Below are positions 19,431-30,973 of a stretch of DNA of 64,000 nucleotides, piece by piece (the first letter of the stretch is position 1; each line of letters begins with the position of its first letter). This DNA is from Amycolatopsis jiangsuensis (lineage in GTDB: Bacteria; Actinomycetota; Actinomycetes; Mycobacteriales; Pseudonocardiaceae): assembly GCF_014204865.1 (NCBI RefSeq), contig NZ_JACHMG010000001.1, positions 1,240,001 to 1,304,000 on the forward strand. Reading direction: 5' to 3'. The notes below the pieces were generated by a model, which ran no database searches, was not told the origin of the DNA, and saw nothing but the letters and a program-made list of their open reading frames with translations. The translations under genes were made by a program, and so were the position numbers.

Positions 19431-20411
19431 TCAGGGCAGCCGCTGCCCGATCAGCAGCGCCGCACCCGCGCCGATCATCAGGATCAACGTGCCGGCCACC
19501 AGCCACGGTTTGCTCGCGTCCGCGTCCTTGAGCTCGTAGCCGATCTGCTCGCCCAGATCCCCGTAGACCCGTTTCAGCTGATCCGCGCTCGCCGCCTTGT
19601 AGAACTCGCCGTCGGACAGGTGCGCGATCTCCTGCAGCGAATCGTCGTCCACCCGCACGTCCTGCGCCTTGCCTTCGATGTCCACCGAACCGTGGGTGGT
19701 GCCGAAGGAGATCGACGAAATCGGCATCTGCGCCTGCTTCGCCTCCTGCGCCGCGGTGTAGGCGCCGCGCGGCGCGTACAGATCCTGCGGGACGGTCTGC
19801 TTGCCGTCACTCATCAGCACGATCCGCGCCGGCGGCGGCCCCTCGGCCCCGCCCACCACCGAGGAGAAGTTCTGGATCGACTGGATCGCCGCGTAAATGC
19901 CCTCACCGGTGGCAGTGGACTCCGACAGCTTCAGATTGTCGATCGCCTTGCTCACACCCGCCCGATCGGTGGTCGGATTGACCAGCACGGTCGCCGTACC
20001 GGCAAACGAGATCAGGCCCAGATTGACCCCCGGCGTCATGTTCTGCGCGAACTGCTTGGCCGCGTCCTGCGCCGCTTTCAACCGCGTCGGCGCCACATCG
20101 GTGGCCTTCATCGACAACGACACGTCGATCACCAGCATCACCGTCGCCCGGTTCCGCGGCACCCGCTGCTCGGCAGTCGGCCCCGCCATCGCCACCGTGA
20201 GCACCAGCATCGACAACACCAGCAGCAGCGCCGGCACATGCCGGATCCAGCCCTGCGCCCTCGGCGCCACCCGATCCAGCAACTCCAGGTTCGCGAACCG
20301 GAACACCCGCCTGCGCCGCGCCCGCTGCACCAGCACATAGGCGACGACGACCCCCGCCACCGCGATCAGCAACAGGAACCACCACGGCGCGGTGAATCCG
20401 CTCAAACTCAT
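19431..20411 (-). CDS. Membrane-anchored VWA protein (BatA/Rv1481-like)
   Basis: A 326-residue protein. TM helices at about residues 8-28 and 58-77 precede the VWA domain, which has the MIDAS VIDVSLSM, the Thr of GEGIYAA and VLMSDGKQT. A last helix lies at about 303-322. This is the third gene of a moxR-DUF58-VWA operon equivalent to mycobacterial Rv1479-Rv1481. ATG 20409-20411 is preceded by a GGAGGCGGT site. That site is the last copy of a 39-bp repeat filling the gap to the DUF58 gene, an unusual arrangement that could alter its translation. Confidence 0.9.
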   Translation of the reverse strand: MSLSGFTAPWWFLLLIAVAGVVVAYVLVQRARRRRVFRFANLELLDRVAPRAQGWIRHVPALLLVLSMLVLTVAMAGPTAEQRVPRNRATVMLVIDVSLSMKATDVAPTRLKAAQDAAKQFAQNMTPGVNLGLISFAGTATVLVNPTTDRAGVSKAIDNLKLSESTATGEGIYAAIQSIQNFSSVVGGAEGPPPARIVLMSDGKQTVPQDLYAPRGAYTAAQEAKQAQMPISSISFGTTHGSVDIEGKAQDVRVDDDSLQEIAHLSDGEFYKAASADQLKRVYGDLGEQIGYELKDADASKPWLVAGTLILMIGAGAALLIGQRLP

Positions 20412-20412
20412 A

Positions 20413-20562
20413 CCGCCTCCGCGGGAAAAAACACGTCGACGGTGTCATCCGCCGCCTCCGCGGGAAAAAACACGTCGGCGGTGTCATCCGCCGCCTCCGC
20501 GGGAAAAAACACGTCGGCGGTGTCATCCGCCGCCTCCGCGGAACAAAACACGTCGGCGGGCC
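20413..20562 (-). repeat. 39-bp tandem repeat, four copies, in moxR operon
   Basis: Units begin at 20413, 20452, 20491 and 20530; the last is degenerate and truncated. On the transcribed (minus) strand each full unit reads through a GGAGGCGG site and an ATG. The ATG sits in a short hairpin (GGCGG loop CCGCC), and ACGTG and six T residues follow. The array exactly fills the space from the DUF58 stop to the VWA start. The unit is 3 x 13 bases, so an extra copy keeps frame. Confidence 0.9.
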
Positions 20563-21510
20563 TCACGCGGCACCCCCGGACCAGCGCCGCTTGCGGGCCA
20601 CCGCGAAACGCACCAGGTCGGCGATCCAGTCGGAATCCGTGCGCAGCACCAGATGCGCCGCCCCTGCCCGGCGCAGCCCGGCCGCGACCTGCTGCCGGTG
20701 TGCCTGCGCGGCCGCGCCGAACTCCTTGCGCAGCAACGCCGACGCGTGCACCTCACGCTGACGGCCGGTCTCCGGATCGGCCAGCACCACGGTGCCCACC
20801 TCGGGCAGATCCACGTCCCGCGGGTCGAGGATCTCCACCGCGATCAGCTCGTGCCGCGCGCCGAGCGCCCGCAGCGGACGCTCCCAGTCGCCGGGCCCGA
20901 GGAAGTCCGAGATCACCACGGCGAGCCCGCGCCGCCGCGGCGGACGGCGCAGCTGCTCCAGCGCCCCGGCGAAGTCCCCGCGCACGCCTTCGGGCGCTCG
21001 CGGCGTCTCGGCCAGCCGGCGCACCAGGCCGCGTGCGTGCGCGAGCCCCCCGCGCGCCGGGATCCGGACGCTGTCCTGGCCGTTGGAGATCAGCGCGCCG
21101 ATCCGGTTGCCACCACCGCCGGTCAGATGGGCGACCGCGGCTGTCGCGCACACGACGAGATCACGCTTCTCGCACAGCGCGGTGCCGAAGTCCAGGCTCG
21201 CCGACAGGTCCGCGACCACCCAGGTCTCCAGCTCACGGTCGGCCACCGTCTCCCGGATGTGCGGCGTGGTGGTACGGGCGGTGACCGCCCAGTCCATCCG
21301 GCGCACGTCGTCGCCCGGCTGGTAGGGCCGGGCCTCGCCGGGCTCCGAACCGGGCCCCGGCACGAGACCGAGGTGGTTGCCCTGCAGCAGCCCGTCCAGC
21401 CGGCGGCGCACGTCGAGCTCGAGGGTGCGCAGCCCGGCCTCCATCCGGTCGCCGCGCAGCACCGGCGGCGCCCACGACGGACGCTGGTCGCTCTGGTTCT
21501 TCCCGGCCAC
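20563..21510 (-). CDS. DUF58-domain protein of moxR operon
   Basis: A 315-residue cytoplasmic protein. YQPGDDVRRMDWAVTARTTTPHIRE is the core of the DUF58 domain. A VWA-like fold follows, with DLSASLDFG in place of a full MIDAS. GTG at 21508-21510 lies four bases after the moxR stop, so they are translationally linked. Resembles Rv1480. Together with MoxR and the VWA membrane protein it forms a presumed chaperone-like complex at the membrane; the client is not known. Confidence 0.9.
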   Translation of the reverse strand: MAGKNQSDQRPSWAPPVLRGDRMEAGLRTLELDVRRRLDGLLQGNHLGLVPGPGSEPGEARPYQPGDDVRRMDWAVTARTTTPHIRETVADRELETWVVADLSASLDFGTALCEKRDLVVCATAAVAHLTGGGGNRIGALISNGQDSVRIPARGGLAHARGLVRRLAETPRAPEGVRGDFAGALEQLRRPPRRRGLAVVISDFLGPGDWERPLRALGARHELIAVEILDPRDVDLPEVGTVVLADPETGRQREVHASALLRKEFGAAAQAHRQQVAAGLRRAGAAHLVLRTDSDWIADLVRFAVARKRRWSGGAA

Positions 21511-21514
21511 GCGG

Positions 21515-22579
21515 CTACCTGACGGGAGCGCCTGCGGCCACCGGGCCGGCCCCGCCCTGCGGACGGGCCGAAACCTGCGGCAACGGCACGGTCTGCAGCA
21601 CGCGGGTGATGATGTGGTCCACCGGCACGCCGTCGGCGAGCGCGTCGTAGGACAGCACGAGCCGGTGCCGCAGCACGTCCGGGACCACGTCCACCACGTC
21701 CTGCGGCAGCACGTAGTCGCGGCCGCGCACCAGCGCCAGCGCACGCGCCGCGGCGATGATGCCGAGGCTCGCACGCGGCGAGGCGCCGTAGGACACCCAG
21801 CCCGCGACGTCGGAGAGCCCGTGGTCGTTCGGCGTGCGCGTGGTGAGCACCAGCCGCACCACGTAGTCCACCAGCGCGTGGTGCACGAAGACCTGGGCGG
21901 CCACGCCCTGCAGCCGCACCAGCTCGGCCGGGCTGAGCACCTCGTGCGGGGCCGGCGGGGTGACGCCCATCCGGTAGACGATCTCGCGCTCCTCCTCCGC
22001 GGAGGGGTACTCGACCACGATCTTGAACAGGAACCGGTCCCGCTGCGCTTCCGGCAGCGGGTACACGCCCTCGTTCTCGATCGGGTTCTGCGTGGCCAGC
22101 ACGAGGAACGGGTCCGGCATCGGGAAGGTCTTGCCGCCGATGGACACGTGCCGCTCGGCCATCACCTCGAGCATCGCCGACTGCACCTTCGCCGGCGCGC
22201 GGTTGATCTCGTCGGCCAGCACGAAGTTCGCCACCACCGGACCGAGCTCCACGTCGAAGCGCTCCGCACCCTGCCGGTAGATGCGGGTGCCGAGGATGTC
22301 GGCGGGCACCAGGTCCGGGGTGAACTGCACGCGGGAGAACGAGCCGCCGACCACCCGCGCGAAGGTTTCCACGGCCAGCGTCTTGGCGACGCCGGGAACG
22401 CCTTCCAGCAGCAGGTGGCCCTTGGCCAGCAGCCCGACGAGCATCCGCTCCACCAACCGGTCCTGGCCGACGATGACGCGCTTGACCTCGAAAACGGTCC
22501 GTTCCAGCAGCTGGGCGTCCCGCGCCGGGGTGCCGGGCTGCTGCCCGTTGCCGCCCTCGGCGTAGCCGGGCTCGGTCAC
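21515..22579 (-). CDS. moxR: MoxR-family AAA+ ATPase
   Basis: A 354-residue AAA+ protein. Walker A is GVPGVAKT, Walker B is FVLADEINRAPAKVQSAMLEVM, sensor 1 is VLATQNPIENEG, and the lid domain reads SPRASLGIIAAARALALVRGRDYV. GTG start at 22577-22579 follows GGAGGAAGA. First gene of moxR-DUF58-VWA, the equivalent of mycobacterial moxR1. It likely drives assembly or metal loading of envelope proteins; the neighbouring RipA-like hydrolase is a possible client, by context only. Confidence 0.93.
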   Translation of the reverse strand: MTEPGYAEGGNGQQPGTPARDAQLLERTVFEVKRVIVGQDRLVERMLVGLLAKGHLLLEGVPGVAKTLAVETFARVVGGSFSRVQFTPDLVPADILGTRIYRQGAERFDVELGPVVANFVLADEINRAPAKVQSAMLEVMAERHVSIGGKTFPMPDPFLVLATQNPIENEGVYPLPEAQRDRFLFKIVVEYPSAEEEREIVYRMGVTPPAPHEVLSPAELVRLQGVAAQVFVHHALVDYVVRLVLTTRTPNDHGLSDVAGWVSYGASPRASLGIIAAARALALVRGRDYVLPQDVVDVVPDVLRHRLVLSYDALADGVPVDHIITRVLQTVPLPQVSARPQGGAGPVAAGAPVR

Positions 22580-22714
22580 TCTTCCTCCAGTGGTTGCGCT
22601 CCTGCGGGCTCGCCCGCGACCGTACTGCCTGGCGGCGGCCACCGTCCGCGCGGCACGCTGATCCCGCAACGGTAGCCAACCCCATCACCGGTGTGACAGC
22701 TGTGAAGCTGTGCT

Positions 22715-23302
22715 TCAGCGGTACCGTGCCCAGTCCTCAGGAGTGTCGATGTCGTCGGCCTCCCCCGGCTCCGCGGGCACCTCCGCGATCCGCAGCGTGC
22801 CGAGCGTCCGGCGCAGCGACCGGTTCTCCGGCTGGACCGGCAGCGCCGCGCGCAGTGCCGCGGTGCGCCAGGCCCCGGTCAGCCACTGCCGCTCCCCCGC
22901 CGCGTCGACCAGCACAGCCCCGTCGACGTCCGCTCCGAGCGCGCCCCGTAGCCGGTCCACTGTGGACGTGCCGACGCCGGGAAGATCCCCGGCGAGCAGC
23001 ACGGTGACCCGGCTGTCCCGCACGGACTCGAGGCCCGTCGCGAGCGCGGCCACCGGACCGGTCCCGGGCACCGGCTCGCGTGCCCAGACCACACCGGCGT
23101 ACCCGGCGCGGCGCGGCCCGACCACCACCAGCGGCCGGCCCCCGGCCAGAGCGGCGAGCGCCCGCCCCAGCAGGGAGGTGCCACGCACGACCAGCTCCGG
23201 TTTGTCCACTCCGGACATCCGCCGGGCCGCCCCACCGGCGAGCACGATGCCCGCGAAGGTCGCGCCTGCGGCACGGCCTCGTCCGGCGATCAGCTCTGTC
23301 AC
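22715..23302 (-). CDS. MobA-like nucleotidyltransferase
   Basis: A 195-residue protein with the NTP-transferase signature LAGGAARRMSGVDKPEL near residue 20 and VLLAGDLPGVG as metal-binding loop. This is the MobA/molybdenum cofactor guanylyltransferase family. GTG at 23300-23302 after GGAG, with a divergent GNAT gene 66 bases away. No other molybdopterin genes are in the window, so the substrate (Mo-cofactor or another nucleotide acceptor) stays open. Confidence 0.8.
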   Translation of the reverse strand: MTELIAGRGRAAGATFAGIVLAGGAARRMSGVDKPELVVRGTSLLGRALAALAGGRPLVVVGPRRAGYAGVVWAREPVPGTGPVAALATGLESVRDSRVTVLLAGDLPGVGTSTVDRLRGALGADVDGAVLVDAAGERQWLTGAWRTAALRAALPVQPENRSLRRTLGTLRIAEVPAEPGEADDIDTPEDWARYR

Positions 23303-23368
23303 CGCTCCAGGGTGGCCCCGGCGGGAAACCACCGCGCGTCCGGGGGCGGCACGGGTTAGGTTGCCGAC

Positions 23369-24202
23369 GTGCCCGAGGCAGCGCGGCTGCTCGCCGCCTA
23401 CGACAACGAGCTGCGTCCCGCGGAGCTCACCCGTCCCGAGCCGGGGCTGCGGCTCACCACCGACGGGCCGCTGACCCGGATCACCGGCGGGCGGCGCGGC
23501 TTCGTCGCCGGGCCGCCGGATCTCGGCGTGCACGGCGAGGCACTGGCCTCGCTGATCGCCCGGCAGTGCGCGTTCTTCGCCGCCCGCGGGGAAGAGTTCG
23601 AGTGGAAGACCCGCGGCCACGACAGTCCCGCCGAGCTGCCGGAGCGGCTGCTGGCCGCCGGCTTCACCGCCGAGCCCACCGAAACGGTGCTGGTCGCGCC
23701 GGCCGGCGCGGTCGCCACCTCCGCGCCACCCGGCGACGGGGTGCTCGTCCGCGAAGCCCACGGTGCCGGCGACCTGCTTCGCATCGCGACGCTCAGCGCG
23801 CACGTGTTCGGCCACGACGAGGCAGCCGTGGCCGCGGACCTGCTCGCCCGCGCCCGTGCGGACACCGGCACCACCACGCACGTGGTCGCCGAGGCCGGCG
23901 GCCGGTTCGTGTCCGCGGCCCGGCTGGAACTCGTCCCCGGCACCGGATTCGCCGGACTCTGGGGAGGCGCGACGCTGCCCGCGTGGCGGGGCCGCGGGCT
24001 CTACCGCGCACTGGTGGCCCACCGGGTCGGCGTCGCGCGCGCCCGCGGGGCCCGCCACCTGCTGGTCGACGCGCTCCCGACGAGCCGTCCGATCCTCGAA
24101 CGGCTCGGCTTCCTCGCGATCACCACGACCACGCCCTATTCGCGGCGCCCCGCACCCTCCGGCCGCGGCCCGCGCGGCCGTGGCGAACCGTCGCCCGCAT
24201 AG
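23369..24202 (+). CDS. GNAT-family N-acetyltransferase
   Basis: A 277-residue protein. The C-terminal half (about residues 125-255) is a GNAT fold. The acetyl-CoA loop is in WGGATLPAWRGRGLYRALVAHRV, matching the R/Q-x-x-G-x-G/A pattern, and the later strand is HLLVDALPTSRPILERLGF. The N-terminal 120 residues resemble the variable arm of actinobacterial two-domain GNATs. TAGGTT at 23357-23362 is six bases from the GTG, so the transcript is probably leaderless. Its 3' end overlaps a decayed glycosyltransferase on the other strand. Confidence 0.82.
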   Translation: MPEAARLLAAYDNELRPAELTRPEPGLRLTTDGPLTRITGGRRGFVAGPPDLGVHGEALASLIARQCAFFAARGEEFEWKTRGHDSPAELPERLLAAGFTAEPTETVLVAPAGAVATSAPPGDGVLVREAHGAGDLLRIATLSAHVFGHDEAAVAADLLARARADTGTTTHVVAEAGGRFVSAARLELVPGTGFAGLWGGATLPAWRGRGLYRALVAHRVGVARARGARHLLVDALPTSRPILERLGFLAITTTTPYSRRPAPSGRGPRGRGEPSPA

Positions 24203-25106
24203 GACTCGACGAACGGCACGATCCCGTCGATCGGCTCCAGGTCGTCGCACTCCTTGCCGACCACTTCGGACCTCGCGCGGAGCACCGGGTCCCGCAACGC
24301 CCGCGCCGTGATGGCGGCGATCCGGTCCGCGTCGGCTTCGGCCTGGTCAACGGGAGCGCCAGCCCGGCTTCTTCGGCGCTCGCCGCGTTGATCGGATGTT
24401 CGGCACCGAGCACGAGGGGCACCATCGGCACCCTGTGGTAGATCGCGCCGAGCATCGTGCCCAGTCCTGCGTGGCTGACCACCGGCGACGCTCGCGCCAT
24501 GGCCAGGCTCTGCGGCAGGAAGCGTTCCACCCGCAGGTTGCCCGGGACCGGCCCGACCGTGTCCGGGTCGACGTTGCCTCCCACGGTCAGGAGCACGTCC
24601 GCGTCGAGGCCGGAGAGCCCGTCGATCACCGCCTGGCGCAGCTTCCGCTGCCGGTTGAAGACCGTTCCGAGCGTCGCGTAGACGAACGGGCGCTCCCGGC
24701 CCAGTGGCGCCGGCGAACCAGGCAGGCGGCAGCCCGGTGAGGGTCGCCTGGCGGTTCCACGCCGTCTCGGCGTCATCGTCGACGAGCCCGACGCTGCGCG
24801 CGGCGCTGCGAGCAGGTCCCCTGCCGCGGCCAGATTCCACTGTGTCCAGGTCAGTTCGGCGGAGTACCGGAATTCCTTGCCCCGGCGCGCCGCGGCCACG
24901 ATCCCGGGGAACTTCTCCTCCACGTTCGCCCAGCTCAAGTCCGGCCCGACCGGCACGAGCGCGAAACCGGCCGGTTCCACGGCGGGGGTGAACGCCGCGC
25001 TGCTCGCGACCCGGACCTCGTGCTCGGCCGCCCGCAGGACCGCCGCGTACGGAATCATCGGATCAAAGTGCCCGTGGCCGGGCTGGGTGGCCAGGAGAAC
25101 CCGCGC
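24136..25106 (-). pseudogene. Decayed UGT/MGT-like glycosyltransferase
   Basis: Pieces of a family-1 glycosyltransferase are spread over two frames. The N-terminal pattern RVLLATQPGHGHFDPMIPYA is present, but the codon where Met is expected is GCG and no ATG, GTG or TTG follows the in-frame stop. Frame changes occur near 24,820 and 24,730, with a third near 24,330. The donor-site stretch HAGLGTMLGAIYHRVPMVPLV is intact, and the C-terminal LRARSEVVGKE lies in the other frame. Total coding potential is about 320 residues against about 400 for the family, so part of the acceptor domain is missing. Confidence 0.8.
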
Positions 25107-25127
25107 CGGCCCGAGAGTACCGGCCGA

Positions 25128-26483
25128 TCAGCCGATCAACCGGGTCGCGTAGGGCATGATGCCGCCGTAGCGCACCGAGGTGACGCGCACGCGGGAGCCC
25201 GACTGCGGCGCCTCGACCATCTGCCCGTTGCCCAGGTACAGCGCCACGTGGTGGATGCCGCCCGAGCCGCCCCAGAAGAGCATGTCGCCGCGGCGCATCT
25301 GGGAGAGTCGGACATGCCGGCCGGCGGTGTACTGGTACCCGCTGTAGTGCGGCAGCGCGCGCACTCCGGCGAAGGCGTAGATCATCAGGCCCGAACAGTC
25401 GAACCCGATTTTGCGGTAGTCGCCGTAGCTGTCCGCGACGCCACCGTCGCGGATACCGCGGGTCGGGCCGCTGCCGTTGCCGCCGCCCCACGCGTACGGG
25501 AGGCCGAGCTTCGACAACGCCCGCGCGACGACGGCCTCGATGGAGCTGCCCGCCGCCGGAGACGGCCGTCCGCCCCCACCGCTGCTCGAGTGCCCGCCGC
25601 CGGACTTCAGCGCCGCCTGGCGGGCGCGTTCCTCGTCCTCGCGCTGCTTCTGCGCGACCCAGTCCTGGTAGCGCTGGCGCTGGCCCTGCAGCCCGTTGAC
25701 CTTCGACTGTGCCGTGTAGAGCTGCTGCTCGACGGCGGACTTGTCCGACTCCAGCTGGGTGTTCTGCGCGGCCTGCGCCTGCTGCGCGGACACCGCGGCG
25801 GCCTGTGCGGCGTCCGCCCCGCTCTTCGCCCGGGTAGCCGCTTGCTGCTTCTCCTGCGCGACCTCGAGTGCCTTGCGTGCCGCGGAGTCCTTGTTGGACT
25901 TGTCGGTCTGCGCCTGCTCGAGCCGGTCCAGCGCGTTCAGCCGCGATCCGCCGATCGAATCGAGCAGCTGCGCGCGGGCGAGCAGATCCTTCGGGCTGTC
26001 CGAGGTGAGGTAGGCGGAGATCGAGCCGACCGTGCTGCCCTGCTCGAAACTGGCCGCGGCGAACTTCTTGAGGTCCTCGCGGGCCTTCTCGATCGCCCCG
26101 GCCGCGGCGTCGGACTCCCGGCGCGCGGACTGCGCGTCCTGGTCGGCCTGGCTCGCCGCGTCCTGCGCGGTCTGCAGGTCGACCAGGGCCTTCATGGCCT
26201 GTTCCTGCTTCAGCTCGACGTCGTCCTGCAGCGAGCCGAGCTTCTGCTCGGCCTGTGCGAGCTGGTTGGTCAGCCGGCCGACCTCCCCGGCCTTCGCGCT
26301 CGCCGCCGCCTTCGACGAATCGAGCTCCGAGTCGCTCGGATTCGGCGGCGGGGGCGGCACGGCCAGCCCGGTCCCGGCCACCCCGTAGAGCGCGACGACC
26401 GCGAACGTCCCGACCACCAGGCCACGCCGCGCCCCGGTCGCGGCCCGCCGAGCCCCGGACGCACTGCCTCGCCGGATCCGCAC
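25128..26483 (-). CDS. NlpC/P60 peptidoglycan endopeptidase (RipA-like)
   Basis: A 451-residue secreted protein. A signal/anchor helix lies at about residues 20-41. A long coiled coil of Ala, Gln, Glu and Asp at 55-300 follows, then a Ser/Gly/Pro linker and an NlpC/P60 domain at 320-451. The catalytic Cys is in KIGFDCSGLM (near 363) and the His in GIHHVALYLG. Architecture matches mycobacterial RipA, which cleaves the D-Glu-mDAP bond during cell division. GTG start. Divergent from acn as in mycobacteria. The coiled coil probably keeps the catalytic domain inactive until activated. Confidence 0.92.
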   Translation of the reverse strand: MRIRRGSASGARRAATGARRGLVVGTFAVVALYGVAGTGLAVPPPPPNPSDSELDSSKAAASAKAGEVGRLTNQLAQAEQKLGSLQDDVELKQEQAMKALVDLQTAQDAASQADQDAQSARRESDAAAGAIEKAREDLKKFAAASFEQGSTVGSISAYLTSDSPKDLLARAQLLDSIGGSRLNALDRLEQAQTDKSNKDSAARKALEVAQEKQQAATRAKSGADAAQAAAVSAQQAQAAQNTQLESDKSAVEQQLYTAQSKVNGLQGQRQRYQDWVAQKQREDEERARQAALKSGGGHSSSGGGGRPSPAAGSSIEAVVARALSKLGLPYAWGGGNGSGPTRGIRDGGVADSYGDYRKIGFDCSGLMIYAFAGVRALPHYSGYQYTAGRHVRLSQMRRGDMLFWGGSGGIHHVALYLGNGQMVEAPQSGSRVRVTSVRYGGIMPYATRLIG

Positions 26484-26657
26484 GACCCGCCACCTCCGCT
26501 TCCGAGCGCCACCGCACCGGGCACACCCGGCGTCACCGTAGTCACACCACTATCACAAGCCTCACCAGGAACTCCCACACCGTAAACCCCATTTCCCCAC
26601 ATCGGGGGACCCGCGACGGGCGCGTCCGGCATGGCGGGCGTCACGCCGCGTGTCGGC

Positions 26658-26686
26658 TTGAACGAAATACAGGACACGCGTACTGT
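26658..26686 (+). promoter_or_regulatory. acn promoter
   Basis: TTGAAC at 26658-26663 and TACTGT at 26681-26686 with the ideal 17-base spacing. Predicted start is near 26693, leaving a leader of about 145 bases before acn. Confidence 0.7.
26670..26685. promoter_or_regulatory. AcnR operator over the acn -10 box
   Basis: CAGGACACGCGTACTG fits every fixed position of the AcnR site described in Corynebacterium glutamicum (CAGNACnnncGTACTG). It covers the spacer and all but the last base of the -10 hexamer, where a bound repressor blocks RNA polymerase. An AcnR-like gene lies at 49734-50360. Confidence 0.75.
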
Positions 26687-26788
26687 TTGGGTCGACGACG
26701 AGGTGTGCCCTCCCGCTTCCGGCCCTACCGTGGGGGTGCGCAAGACTCGGTCGAGGCCGGCCCGACGGCCGCGACACCACCGAACTGA

Positions 26789-29650
<2,862 letters not shown>

Positions 29651-29664
29651 CGCGCACCACCAGC

Positions 29665-29698
29665 TGTGGCCCGCCCCGACAGTCCGGGGCGGGCCACA
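29665..29698. terminator. acn terminator
   Basis: Arms 29665-29678 and 29685-29698 are perfectly complementary over 14 bp with a 6-base loop, 14 bases after the acn stop codon. The 230 bases after it hold a short direct repeat (CTTTCCGGA at two places near 29702 and 29719) and no supported gene. Confidence 0.85.
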
Positions 29699-29930
29699 GT
29701 GCTTTCCGGACAAGGCGCTTTCCGGAGAAGGCTTTTCGGGTCGCCGCCCTGCCAGCAGCCGTAATCCAACGAAACCTCACACCAGAACGAACCAACCCGT
29801 GTCCGCCAGGAGATGCCGTTGGGAAGCTGACGTTCGCTCCACATTCATGGACGGCCAGCCTTCTCGCCGACGGGCAGCAGCACCGTTCTGACGTTCAACG
29901 GCTTCACTGGTCAACGCATTGGAACAGGCA

Positions 29931-30815
29931 TCAGTGCCTGCCTGCCGGGAGGTTGGCGGCCGCTGTCGGGCTGAAGCGGGGCCGGATTCCGGTCGACCGC
30001 AGGGTGTCTGCGGTCGCTTCGTCGGCGGGCACCAGGAAGGTTGCGCGGATACCTGTGCCGTCCTGGGTCCGCATGGGCACGTACTGGAGCACGAGGGGCC
30101 CCAGCTCGGGATGGTCGAGCGTGGTGGTGCCCTCACCGCGGGTCTGCGCCGGGTATTCCTGCCACCACTGGCGGAACTCGGGACTCGCCTGGCCGACCCG
30201 GTCCACCATGGCGCTGAGCACGGGATCACCCGAATGCAGCGCCGTGCTCAGCCGGAACTCCGCGAGCAGCCGCCGGGCCTGGGTACGCCAGTCCCGGAAC
30301 AGCGTCCGGATGAACGGATCGGTGAACATCAGCGTCAGCAGGCCCCGGTCGGCGACGTCCAGCCGGGTCCAGTCGCCGAACAGCAGCCGCGCGCTCTCGT
30401 TCTGGCCGAAGCCTTCCCAGCGCGGCCCGATCAGCCAGGCCGGGGCCGGGTCGTGGTGCGCCACCAAGCGGACCAGCCCTTCGGGTGCGCCCTCCGCGCC
30501 GTCGTGCGCCGGTGCGGCCGGTCCGCGGCCGCTGAGCAGCGTGAGCACCAGTTGTGTTTCCTCGTCGGTGCAAGCCAGTGCCGCGGCGACACGGGTGAGC
30601 GCGGCGGCGGAAACCGGCACCGGGCGTGCTTGTTCGAGCCAGGTGTACAACGTGGTGCTGATCTCGGCCAGTGCTGCCACTTCTTCCCTGCGCAACCCGG
30701 CCGTCCGCCGACGGCCGGTCACCGGGAAGCCCGCGGCCGCCGGATCGATCGCGGTGCGCCGTGCCCGCAGGAAAGCGGCAAGTTCCCGCCTGCGTTCAGG
30801 ATTGTCGATAGCCAC
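29931..30815 (-). CDS. XRE-type regulator with MmyB-like ligand domain
   Basis: A 294-residue protein. The N-terminal helix-turn-helix (about residues 10-80) includes RRTAGLRREEVAALAEISTTLYTWLEQAR, the signature of the MmyB/XRE group. The C-terminal domain (about 105-270) is the MmyB-like ligand-binding domain that binds fatty acids in characterised members. It contains NESARLLF, FTDP and WWQEYP. GTG start at 30813-30815. Divergent from the hydrolase-MBL fusion gene 158 bases away. In this family the regulator commonly controls the adjacent oxidoreductase or hydrolase, so the fusion gene is its likely target. Confidence 0.88.
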   Translation of the reverse strand: MAIDNPERRRELAAFLRARRTAIDPAAAGFPVTGRRRTAGLRREEVAALAEISTTLYTWLEQARPVPVSAAALTRVAAALACTDEETQLVLTLLSGRGPAAPAHDGAEGAPEGLVRLVAHHDPAPAWLIGPRWEGFGQNESARLLFGDWTRLDVADRGLLTLMFTDPFIRTLFRDWRTQARRLLAEFRLSTALHSGDPVLSAMVDRVGQASPEFRQWWQEYPAQTRGEGTTTLDHPELGPLVLQYVPMRTQDGTGIRATFLVPADEATADTLRSTGIRPRFSPTAAANLPAGRH

Positions 30816-30973
30816 AGAACACTCCGCCCGAGCCGGGTAATCGCAGATACCAGGAAGGTCCGGCAACTGGTGACCCGCCGCCGGATCGCACACACTACTC
30901 AGGATCCGCCGGACCCGGTCGATGCCGCCGCGAGGGGAAGACCGGGCCGGGTAAGCCGGTGAGGAGTTCTGCT

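Noticed and set aside
23350..23368. TTAGGTTGCC resembling half of an IdeR/DtxR iron box
   Set aside because: Only one half is present and its spacing to the GTG fits a -10 box of a leaderless transcript better.
22715..24250. 511-codon open frame including the MobA-like protein at its C-terminus
   Set aside because: The first 315 residues are antisense to the GNAT gene and lack any domain; the GTG at 23302 with a ribosome binding site gives the normal MobA length.
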